DNA of 13,352 bases from UBA8886 sp002731655 (lineage in GTDB: Archaea > Thermoplasmatota > Poseidoniia > MGIII > CG-Epi1). The notes below the pieces were generated by a model that saw only the letters and a program-made list of their open reading frames with translations, had not been told where the DNA came from and ran no database searches. Shown piece by piece: positions 1-5,861 of the stretch. Positions within the stretch are counted from its first letter, which is position 1; the number at the start of each line of letters is the position of its first letter. A program made the translations under genes and the position numbers. The stretch lies in NCBI GenBank assembly GCA_030754655.1, contig JASLZX010000023.1, forward strand, positions 1 through 13,352, given 5' to 3'.

Positions 1-84
1 GCGGGGCACGCTTTCGCACTCCGCGAGCGCACGTGGGAGCGCACCGTCACGCGGACGCTCGAACTCTATGCGAGATTTTGGTAG
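1..84 (+). CDS. C-terminal tail of an upstream gene, probably a glycosyltransferase (partial)
   Basis: Frame 1 is open from the window edge to TAG at 82-84 and reads 27 residues, including RERTWERTVTRTLELYARFW. The pattern of a basic helix with a Trp followed by an ending L-x-L-Y is common at the C-terminus of GT4-type glycosyltransferases, but so little is visible that the family is only a suggestion. The last two codons (tgg, tag) lie beyond the 11-base repeat at 67-77, inside the proposed inserted block. The second repeat copy at 1812-1822 is followed by gta tga in the same phase, so the ancestral ending was probably YARFV with its stop overlapping the pantoate kinase start at 1826. The gene is cut by the window edge. 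Confidence 0.55.
   Translation, partial: AGHAFALRERTWERTVTRTLELYARFW
67..77 (+). repeat. Direct repeat, left copy (possible target-site duplication)
   Basis: TATGCGAGATT is identical to bases 1812-1822. It encodes Y-A-R-F at the end of the truncated upstream gene. Identity stops immediately on both sides. Confidence 0.6.
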
Positions 85-95
85 GATTTTTCACT
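78..95 (+). repeat. Left candidate terminal inverted repeat
   Basis: TTGGTAGGATTTTTCACT starts right after the left direct repeat. Its inner nine bases, TTTTTCACT, match the reverse complement of 1794-1802 perfectly. The outer nine bases match 1803-1811 at only about three positions. The T-run makes a chance match easier. Confidence 0.35.
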
Positions 96-117
96 TCTAC
101 AGCGCCGCCCGAGAAAC

Positions 118-124
118 ACCTAAA
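118..124 (+). promoter_or_regulatory. TATA-like box for the glycoprotein gene
   Basis: CCTAAAC lies centred about 25 bases before the ATG at 146, the spacing expected of an archaeal leaderless promoter. The same box, CCTAAACCC, recurs at the same distance before the duplicated signal-peptide start at 1674. This supports both the promoter and the choice of 146 as start. Confidence 0.5.
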
Positions 125-145
125 CCCCCCCAGCTCTACACATCT

Positions 146-1597
146 ATGAGTCCACGGCCCTTCCTGCTGCTGCTTGCCGTCATCGCGCTGGCGCTGATGG
201 CGGGAGATGCGGATGCACAGAGCGACGATAGGGATGATGGAATCTATGTCCTTGACAAAGAAACTGGAGATTGGACTGCGATTGATAATCCAAACCCCAC
301 TACTGTAGAGGTCGGATGTGATGAAGAGCCGACAGAGGACCAACTTAGCGAATCCAACCTCGCTGGTTTGCTGAATGAACACGCTAAGATTCTCATTCAA
401 GACGGAAATGACACATACTACATGGCGAGGTGTGGAAATGGGACGAGGCAGCAGCATAATTGCTATGACCCGGGTGGACGAACAGCAGGCGACAATGCGA
501 CTGACCCCTGGCTTGACATTCTAGATGGTCTTGGTTTGTCCACTGGTGACAACGTGACTGGCCCCATTGAGTGGCTTGAGGATATTCTAGATGACCTTGG
601 GATGTCTACTGGAAACAATGGGTCAAGTAAAGACTGGATTGTGATACTAAAGACACAATATGAGGGTGCTGCAAATTCAGACGGTGGAAATGGTTCTAGC
701 AATAATCAATATGCTCTCATGGTCTTTGGAATGTCCACTGGTGACAATGGGACTAGTAGTAGCTTCGCTCAATGGGTTTGGACTGGTTCTGCAGGCGGCA
801 ATGGCTCTGGCGGAGCAGTAAGCAGCAGTTGGATTCTTGCATGGGCATTCGCTGGTTCTGCAGGCGGCAATGGGTCAGGCGGAGGAGATGCTACGTTTCG
901 GGTATGGGCATTCGCTGATTTTGGATTGAGTTTGGGTGGCAGTGGTGATAATGGGACTATGGCCTGGGTTCGCTCAATGGTTTGGGCTGGTTCTGCAGGC
1001 GGCAATGTAACTGTTGGTGTCGAATATATCCACGATGATGGCCTCCTTTGGCTTGCGACGGGCGTGTACAACGATGGCGATGGCGATGGTACGGGACACG
1101 ATACGGTTATGGGTGTCATTCGGAAAATTAATGCGGCTGGCGGTGGCTATGAGCCTCAGGAGTCAGATGTGTGTGATGATTTTTACTATATGTACAGTGG
1201 TATCGGAGGCGGAACTACTGCCTCTATCTGCATCCCCCACAATACATTCGCAGCTGGTGGTAATGGAACGCTCTCGCCGCAGTTCGATTGTATGGCTAGT
1301 TGTGTGATATTATCAGCGATGTTCACTGACAATGGAACTGTCACTCAGGCGAACATCATCAAGCAAGAGGCGTGTGCTGCACCGGATATAACTGAAGAGG
1401 TGGATTCTGGGAACGAGGAAATTGAGGATTCTAGCGATGATGGCATTCTCATCTCTGCGGGTGGCGTTGATGTGATGAAGCGAGATGCTGCCGTTGCTGG
1501 AGTTGGCGCTACTGCAACACTCACTCTGTCAACAGTGGCTCGAAGAATACTCAGTCGCGGTACTGACCCCCTTCTCAGAAAGAGGCCGGGAAGGTGA
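146..1597 (+). CDS. Secreted sequon-rich repeat glycoprotein, function unknown
   Basis: This 483-residue protein starts with a signal peptide (MSPRPFLLLLAVIALALMAG, likely cleaved near ADA-Q). I chose 146 rather than the in-frame ATG at 68 because the signal peptide begins there, a TATA-like box sits 25 bases upstream, and the start is duplicated at 1674. Thirteen N-x-S/T sequons occur at residues about 88, 98, 117, 136, 158, 182, 201, 219, 242, 269, 287, 373 and 396. Those from 117 to 287 recur every 18-27 residues within degenerate units: an aromatic or hydrophobic stretch, then S-T/A-G-D/G-N-G/V-S/T. The second half has several Cys. The C-terminus is weakly hydrophobic and then very basic (LLRKRPGR). 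It resembles a cell-surface or S-layer-like glycoprotein, but I recognise no named family. Its GC is lower than that of its neighbours, consistent with acquired DNA. Confidence 0.8.
   Translation: MSPRPFLLLLAVIALALMAGDADAQSDDRDDGIYVLDKETGDWTAIDNPNPTTVEVGCDEEPTEDQLSESNLAGLLNEHAKILIQDGNDTYYMARCGNGTRQQHNCYDPGGRTAGDNATDPWLDILDGLGLSTGDNVTGPIEWLEDILDDLGMSTGNNGSSKDWIVILKTQYEGAANSDGGNGSSNNQYALMVFGMSTGDNGTSSSFAQWVWTGSAGGNGSGGAVSSSWILAWAFAGSAGGNGSGGGDATFRVWAFADFGLSLGGSGDNGTMAWVRSMVWAGSAGGNVTVGVEYIHDDGLLWLATGVYNDGDGDGTGHDTVMGVIRKINAAGGGYEPQESDVCDDFYYMYSGIGGGTTASICIPHNTFAAGGNGTLSPQFDCMASCVILSAMFTDNGTVTQANIIKQEACAAPDITEEVDSGNEEIEDSSDDGILISAGGVDVMKRDAAVAGVGATATLTLSTVARRILSRGTDPLLRKRPGR
783..1007 (+). repeat. 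Three copies of a 21-base coding repeat inside the glycoprotein gene
   Basis: A 21-base identical segment beginning CTGGTTCTGCAGG and ending GGCAATG lies at 783-803, 852-872 and 987-1007. The spacings are 69 and 135 bases, both multiples of three, so the frame is kept. It encodes the (A/T)GSAGGN sequon core. The flank before the first and third copies is also similar (cgctcaatgg then tttgg). This points to recent in-frame duplication within the gene. Confidence 0.85.
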
Positions 1598-1628
1598 GCA
1601 GATCGAGCCGCGTGCCCGTCATCGCGCT

Positions 1629-1734
1629 GCGCAGCCCGAGAAAACCCTAAACCCACCCGGCACTGCAACCCCGATGCGCCCACGGCCGTTCCTGCTGCTG
1701 CTTGTTGGTGTCGCGCTGGCGCTGATGGTCGGGG
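1629..1734 (+). repeat. Second copy of the promoter and signal-peptide region of 103-204
   Basis: Bases 1629-1734 align with 103-204 across the GCCCGAGAAA leader, the CCTAAACCC box, the ATG, and the codons for PRPFLLLL and ALALM. Small gaps lie between the box and the ATG. Similarity stops just after the signal peptide, so only the promoter and export signal are shared by the two genes. Confidence 0.85.
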
Positions 1735-1793
1735 TTAATTTGCAGAGAAAAATGCTGGATTATTCCCAAAAACAAGCTGGGGTTACTGGTATT

Positions 1794-1811
1794 AGTGAAA
1801 AAAGGGCCCCA
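1794..1811 (-). repeat. Right candidate terminal inverted repeat
   Basis: Read on the minus strand this is TGGGGCCCTTTTTTCACT, ending at the right direct repeat. AGTGAAAAA at 1794-1802 is the exact reverse complement of 87-95, at the same 9-base distance from its border. Confidence 0.35.
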
Positions 1812-1822
1812 TATGCGAGATT
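1812..1822 (+). repeat. Direct repeat, right copy (possible target-site duplication)
   Basis: TATGCGAGATT is identical to 67-77. It is followed by cgtATGAG, where the frame continuing from YARF meets a TGA that overlaps the next start codon. This copy probably marks the original gene junction. Confidence 0.6.
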
Positions 1823-1825
1823 CGT

Positions 1826-2641
1826 ATGAGCTTCGCGCCGGCGCACCTGAGCCTGCTGTTCCACATCCACCCCGACGACGATCCGCTGCTGCACGGCTCG
1901 ACCGGCCTCGGCATCTGCCTGCCGCAGGGCGCCTATGCCGCGCTCGAGCGGCAGCCAGCGAAGCGCACCAGTATCGCCTTCTACGAAGGCAAACTCAAGG
2001 TGAAGGACCCGGTCACGCGCCGCGCGGTCGAGCTGACGCTGGACGGCCCCGAGAAGCTCACTTTCTGGCTGCGGCGCGAGATGCCGCTCGGCGCCGGGAT
2101 GGGAATGTCGGGCGCGACCGCGCTCGCCGCCTGCCTCGAACTGGGCGTCGGCCTCGAGCGAGCGATGCGCGCCGCGCACCAGTCGGAAATCGAGCACTCG
2201 ACGGGGCTCGGCGACGTGATGGCGCAGGCGGCGGCGTTGCGCGACGGCTCCGGCGCGCGGCTGGTGCAGCGCCGCAGCCCGGGCGTGGGCGGCGACGTCG
2301 TGACGTCGCCGCTCGACAGCGCACTGGCGCTCTGCCTCTGCGGCGAAGGGCGCAACACCAGTGACGTGCTCAAGGATGACGGCTGGCACGAAATCATCAA
2401 CGGCGCCGCGACCGCCCACCCGCTGCCACCACTGACGCTGCGCGCCTTTCTCAAGGCGGGGCGGCTCTTCAGCGAGTTATCGGGGCTGATGCCGCCAGAA
2501 GCGGCCGCGGCGCTGGCGGAGCTGCCGATGGGCGCGGTCGGAACGGTTGCGCACCTCGGGACTGCGGTGATCGTGACCGACGAAGATATTGAGCCCATCG
2601 CGGCCGAGCTGGAGCAGTTCGGCGAAGTGCGGCGCTTCTAG
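1826..2641 (+). CDS. Pantoate kinase, archaeal GHMP-kinase type
   Basis: This 271-residue protein matches the archaeal pantoate kinase family (COG1829), which phosphorylates pantoate in the archaeal route to coenzyme A, before phosphopantothenate synthetase. The N-terminus SFAPAHLSLLF, with HGSTGLGICL at about 23-32, is the typical start. The GHMP ATP-binding loop PLGAGMGMSGA lies at 87-97. The conserved ST-GLGDV motif follows at about 140-150, with no break to the stop. The length is slightly below the usual size of about 290. The start follows the GTATGA overlap that probably linked it to the upstream gene before the insertion. It may now depend on a promoter inside the inserted block. Its stop overlaps that of lonB. 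Confidence 0.85.
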   Translation: MSFAPAHLSLLFHIHPDDDPLLHGSTGLGICLPQGAYAALERQPAKRTSIAFYEGKLKVKDPVTRRAVELTLDGPEKLTFWLRREMPLGAGMGMSGATALAACLELGVGLERAMRAAHQSEIEHSTGLGDVMAQAAALRDGSGARLVQRRSPGVGGDVVTSPLDSALALCLCGEGRNTSDVLKDDGWHEIINGAATAHPLPPLTLRAFLKAGRLFSELSGLMPPEAAAALAELPMGAVGTVAHLGTAVIVTDEDIEPIAAELEQFGEVRRF

Positions 2642-4593
2642 GCTGCACTCGGCAAAGTGCCCGGCAGTTTGCCGGGCAGGAAGCGCGCCAGCGCCAGCTT
2701 CTCCAGAAGGCCTTCCTTACTGGGGCCGGCGATGAGAATATTGTCGAGCACATCCTTGAGTGTCGCGACCGGGACCACCTCGATTTTGTCGCGGTAGTGC
2801 GACTCGAGCAGCACGTCCTGCATATTGGCCTCGGGGATGAGCACCTTGCGGATGCCCACCTCGGCGGCGGCCTCAATCTTGGCAGTGACGCCGCCCACTG
2901 GCAGCACCTGCCCGCGCACCGAGAGCGACCCCGTGAGCGCGATTGACTGGTCCACCTCCGCCTCTTCCAGCGCGGAAATCACAGCGGCGGCGATGCTCAC
3001 CGACGCGCTGTCGCCCTCGACGCCCTCGTAGGCGCCGACGAACTGGACGTGGATATCGTATTTCGAAATGTCCTCGCCAGTGTATTTCTTGACTAGTGCC
3101 GAGACGTTCTGCACCGCCTCCATAGCGATTTCCCCCAGCTTGCCGGTCGCGACGGTACGCCCCTCGGAGCGCGACGCGGCCGGCGTCACCTCCGCCACGA
3201 TGGGCATCAGGATGCCAGACATCTCCGAGAGCCCCGAGTCGGCGCCCATCACTGCCAGCCCGTTGACCATTCCCACATGCGCCCCTTCAGTGATGTAGGT
3301 CTTGTAGTCCCGGCGCCGCTCGACATAGCGGTCGACGACCTGCTGCTCCAGCGGTCGCGCAATCTGCTTGGCGCGCATGACGTGCTCCGCCGTTACCGGC
3401 TTGGCGTCCAGCTCGCGCGCGATATCGCCCGCGACGCGCACCAGCCCACCCAGCTCGCGCAGCCGCAGTGAGAGATGCTTCTGCCGGCCGGCGCGTCGCT
3501 GCGCCTCGACCAGCACTTCGCCAATCGCCTCGCGGGAAAAGTGGGGAATCTTCTTGTCCTTGGCGACTTCCTGCGCGATGAAGCGGACGTATTTCTCGCG
3601 GTTCTCCTGCGTGTCAGGAATCGTCGAGTGCATGAACACCTCATAGCCGTAGCCGCGGATGCGGCTGCGCAGCGCCGGGTGCATGCCCTTGATTGCGTCG
3701 AGATTACCGGCGGCGACCAGCACGAAGTCGCACGGCACCGGCTCCGTTTTCGTCATCGCACCGGCGGAGCGCTCCGACTGACCGGTGATGGGAAACTCCT
3801 TCTCCTGAATGGCGGTCAGCAGCGACTGCTGTGACTCCATCCGCAGCAAATTGATTTCATCGCAAAAGAGCACGCCGCGGTGCGCGCGGTGAATCCCACC
3901 CGCCTCGACGCGGTCGTGCGCCGGCGTCTCGAGACCGCCCGACTGGAACGGGTCGTGCCGCACGTCACCCAGCAGCGCTCCGGCGTGCGAGGCGGTCGCG
4001 TCGACAAAGGGGGCACCGTCGTCGCGGTCGTGGAGCACCAGGCCCTTGGGAACGAGCGCACTCTCCTGCCGCTGGTTAGTGTAGCGCAGCGCCATGAAGA
4101 TGAAGGCGGCGGCGATGAGTGAGTAGAATATTACCATCGGCTCACGGAAGCCGGTCGTCGCGAACCACAATATTCCGAAGGCGACTATCGTGAAGACAAT
4201 CAGCATCTGCGACTTCGACTTGCGTTCACGCTCGAGCAGCGCCTGCGCCTTCTGGACGTCGACGATTTCCTTGCCCTTGCCCGACGGGACTACCCGCACG
4301 CGCGGCTCGTTGTTGTCCTCGGGGTTGTGGTAGACCAGTACGTCCTGCAATTCTTCGGGCGGCAGCAGCTCGGCCATCGCGTTGCCGAGCATCGACTTGC
4401 CGGTGCCGGGGTCGCCGATGAGCATCACGTGGCGCCGCTGTTCGGCCGCCTTGCGGATGATATCGACCGCCGGCTCCTGCCCGATGACCTGGTCGACCAT
4501 CTGCTTCGGCACCGCGATGTCGCTCGTGTCCTCCAGGTCGAGTGTCTCGACCCACTTGCGCGGGTCTTCCAGCGGCTTCGCCTTCTTCGCCAT
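2638..4593 (-). CDS. lonB: Archaeal membrane-anchored Lon protease (LonB)
   Basis: This 651-residue ATP-dependent serine protease degrades misfolded and regulatory proteins at the cytoplasmic face of the membrane. Walker A is GDPGTGKS at 60-67. As in other archaeal LonB proteins, two membrane helices (about 130-147 and 152-169) are inserted between Walker A and Walker B (VLFCDE, 241-246). The C-terminal protease domain carries the Ser-Lys dyad: S529 in EGDSAS and K572 in VTAKIEAA, 43 residues apart as in characterised Lon enzymes. There is no N-terminal substrate domain, which is normal for LonB. The start is supported by a TATA box 27 bases upstream. It is divergent from htpX, another membrane protease, and convergent with pantoate kinase. 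Confidence 0.97.
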   Translation of the reverse strand: MAKKAKPLEDPRKWVETLDLEDTSDIAVPKQMVDQVIGQEPAVDIIRKAAEQRRHVMLIGDPGTGKSMLGNAMAELLPPEELQDVLVYHNPEDNNEPRVRVVPSGKGKEIVDVQKAQALLERERKSKSQMLIVFTIVAFGILWFATTGFREPMVIFYSLIAAAFIFMALRYTNQRQESALVPKGLVLHDRDDGAPFVDATASHAGALLGDVRHDPFQSGGLETPAHDRVEAGGIHRAHRGVLFCDEINLLRMESQQSLLTAIQEKEFPITGQSERSAGAMTKTEPVPCDFVLVAAGNLDAIKGMHPALRSRIRGYGYEVFMHSTIPDTQENREKYVRFIAQEVAKDKKIPHFSREAIGEVLVEAQRRAGRQKHLSLRLRELGGLVRVAGDIARELDAKPVTAEHVMRAKQIARPLEQQVVDRYVERRRDYKTYITEGAHVGMVNGLAVMGADSGLSEMSGILMPIVAEVTPAASRSEGRTVATGKLGEIAMEAVQNVSALVKKYTGEDISKYDIHVQFVGAYEGVEGDSASVSIAAAVISALEEAEVDQSIALTGSLSVRGQVLPVGGVTAKIEAAAEVGIRKVLIPEANMQDVLLESHYRDKIEVVPVATLKDVLDNILIAGPSKEGLLEKLALARFLPGKLPGTLPSAA

Positions 4594-4616
4594 CTACCCC
4601 GGTGCACTGTCGAGTG

Positions 4617-4623
4617 ATATATA
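4617..4623 (-). promoter_or_regulatory. TATA box for lonB
   Basis: ATATATA (minus strand CTATATATCA) is centred about 27 bases before the lonB ATG at 4593. It is the strongest TATA box in the GC-rich backbone here and implies a leaderless transcript. Confidence 0.75.
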
Positions 4624-4645
4624 GGTTTCGAGTCGCGGCGGCACG

Positions 4646-4653
4646 TTTTTATC
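4646..4653 (+). promoter_or_regulatory. TATA-like box for htpX
   Basis: TTTTTATC is centred about 25 bases before the ATG at 4675. With the lonB box it forms a compact divergent promoter of about 80 bases, so both protease genes could respond to shared control. No clear operator palindrome is visible. Confidence 0.6.
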
Positions 4654-4674
4654 CGGGGCAGTGAGCGGGCGGCC

Positions 4675-5523
4675 ATGATGGCGCGCCTGCGGCTGCTGCT
4701 GCTCTTCACGCTGCTGACACTGCTGATGATGGGAGTCGGCCTCGTTGCGGGAGCATATTACGGCACCTCACCGACAGGAGCGATGGCGCTGTTTTTCATA
4801 ATTGCAGTGCTAATCAATATCGGCAGTTACTTCTGGTCCGACAAACTGGTGCTGCGCGCCTACCGCGCGCGCATCATCGACGAGCACGAGGCGCCACAGC
4901 TCTTCGGCGTCGTGAAGAAGGTGGCGCAAATGAACGGCCTGCCGATGCCGCGCGTCGCCATTGTGCCGTCGCAGACACCGAACGCCTTCGCAACCGGTCG
5001 CTCGCCGCAGCACGCCGTTGTGGCTGCTACCGAAGGGCTGCTGCGGGTGCTCGACCGCGACGAGCTGGAAGGCGTGATGGCGCACGAGATGGGCCACGTC
5101 AAGAACCGCGACACGCTGCTTATGGCTGTCGCGGCGACGATTGCGGGCGCGATTGCCTTCGCGGCGCGGATGCTCTGGTGGAACTCGCTCTTCGGCCGCG
5201 GCCGCAACGTCCACCCGGCGCTGCTGATTCTGGTCATCATTACCGCTCCATTGGCGGCGTTTCTGTTGCAGGCGGCGGTCTCGCGGCAGCGCGAGTTCAA
5301 GGCGGACGCGACCGCTGCCGCGCTGACCAACAAGCCGTGGGCGCTGGTCAACGCCCTGCGCAAGCTGGAGCATGGCAACGCCCGCCGGCCGATGGAGGTC
5401 GGCTCGCCAACCCATGCGGCGCTCTGCATCGCCAACCCGCTGCGCGGCGGCGACCTGCTCTCGAGCATGTTCTCGACGCACCCCCCCATGGAAGCGCGCA
5501 TCGCTGCGCTCGAGGCGCTGTAA
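4675..5523 (+). CDS. htpX: HtpX-type membrane zinc metalloprotease (M48)
   Basis: This 282-residue protein is a membrane metalloprotease that cleaves damaged or misfolded membrane proteins. Two N-terminal membrane helices (about 7-27 and 36-54) precede the zinc motif HEMGH at 137-141. The third zinc ligand is E207 in REFKAD. Two more hydrophobic helices lie at about 148-166 and 181-201. Length and order match the family. Two ATGs stand in tandem at 4675 and 4678; either could be used, and the TATA spacing favours the first. The thioredoxin gene follows after two bases, so the two are probably co-transcribed. Confidence 0.95.
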   Translation: MMARLRLLLLFTLLTLLMMGVGLVAGAYYGTSPTGAMALFFIIAVLINIGSYFWSDKLVLRAYRARIIDEHEAPQLFGVVKKVAQMNGLPMPRVAIVPSQTPNAFATGRSPQHAVVAATEGLLRVLDRDELEGVMAHEMGHVKNRDTLLMAVAATIAGAIAFAARMLWWNSLFGRGRNVHPALLILVIITAPLAAFLLQAAVSRQREFKADATAAALTNKPWALVNALRKLEHGNARRPMEVGSPTHAALCIANPLRGGDLLSSMFSTHPPMEARIAALEAL

Positions 5524-5525
5524 GG

Positions 5526-5840
5526 ATGGAACGGCTCACAGGCGCTGATTTTGATGGTACAAAGCTATCCCGCGACGGCACGCTGGCGGTCACTTTCTCT
5601 GCCAAATGGTGCCCCTACTGCCGCGATTTCATGGCCGAGTTCAAGACTGCGGAGCTTTCAGTGGAGAAGGCAATGGGCGACGTAACCGACGAGGAGAGCG
5701 CGCTCTGGGACGATTTCAAGCTCAATGTTGTACCGACGATGGTACTGTTCCGCGACGGCGAGGCTGTATGGCGTCGTGACGGCACACGTCACGTGGGCCT
5801 TAACGGAGCAGATATCGATGCTCTGCGGGCGGCGCTTTAA
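5526..5840 (+). CDS. Thioredoxin-fold protein
   Basis: This 104-residue protein has a thioredoxin fold: the active site WCPYC (C29 and C32) after beta-strand TLAVTFSAKW, and a cis-proline at P70 in VVPT followed by the MVLFRDGE strand. It probably reduces or exchanges disulfides in the cytoplasm, as there is no signal peptide. CPYC differs from the CGPC of typical thioredoxins and resembles glutaredoxin-like sites, so the redox potential and partner are uncertain. The open frame extends back into htpX, but the ATG at 5526, two bases after the htpX stop, is the only sensible start. Close spacing suggests an htpX-thioredoxin operon. Confidence 0.85.
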   Translation: MERLTGADFDGTKLSRDGTLAVTFSAKWCPYCRDFMAEFKTAELSVEKAMGDVTDEESALWDDFKLNVVPTMVLFRDGEAVWRRDGTRHVGLNGADIDALRAAL

Positions 5841-5861
5841 CACCCCCCTGCCTGCCGGCGC

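Larger units (their letters stand above)
67..1822. mobile_element. Candidate inserted cassette flanked by an 11-base direct repeat
   Basis: The sequence TATGCGAGATT occurs at 67-77 and exactly again at 1812-1822. Both copies encode Y-A-R-F in the same phase at the end of a reading frame. Deleting 78-1822 joins the upstream gene to its natural-looking end (gta tga), with that TGA overlapping the ATG of pantoate kinase at 1826. Inside the borders, TTTTTCACT at 87-95 and its reverse complement at 1794-1802 each sit exactly 9 bases from their repeat, like imperfect terminal inverted repeats. The block is poorer in GC than the backbone and carries a secreted glycoprotein gene and a truncated copy of a related gene start. 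No transposase is present, so this would be a non-autonomous or remnant element. The insertion itself is well supported; the mechanism is inference. Confidence 0.55.
1674..1829 (+). pseudogene. Remnant secreted-protein gene: signal peptide without its passenger
   Basis: The ATG at 1674 opens a 51-residue frame that begins MRPRPFLLLLVGVALALMVG, a close relative of the signal peptide at 146. It has the same TATA-like box CCTAAACCC about 25 bases upstream. After about 22 residues the sequence becomes short, polar and AT-rich, then runs into YARFV, which is the second copy of the upstream gene's end. The mature protein therefore appears deleted and replaced by the right border of the inserted block. 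A functional short secreted peptide cannot be excluded, but a broken paralogue of the preceding gene is the simpler reading. The stop overlaps the pantoate kinase ATG. Confidence 0.65.

Noticed and set aside
68..145. Upstream ATG at 68 as the start of the glycoprotein
   Set aside because: It would put 26 residues before the signal peptide. The start at 146 has a TATA-like box at the right distance and a duplicated counterpart at 1674.
783..1007. CRISPR-like spaced repeats
   Set aside because: Only three copies, in-frame spacing and coding content; they are internal repeats of a protein gene.
1616..1629. CCGTCATCGCGCTG shared with 177-190
   Set aside because: A 14-base GC-rich match out of register with the larger duplication; too weak to interpret.
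1760..2419. Long minus-strand open frame opposite pantoate kinase
   Set aside because: It is an Arg/Ala-rich shadow of a GC-rich gene, with no recognisable motif; the plus strand encodes a clear kinase.
5178..5525. N-terminal extension of the thioredoxin frame into htpX
   Set aside because: The translation is low-complexity and overlaps the HtpX zinc-ligand region; the ATG at 5526 directly precedes a normal thioredoxin.
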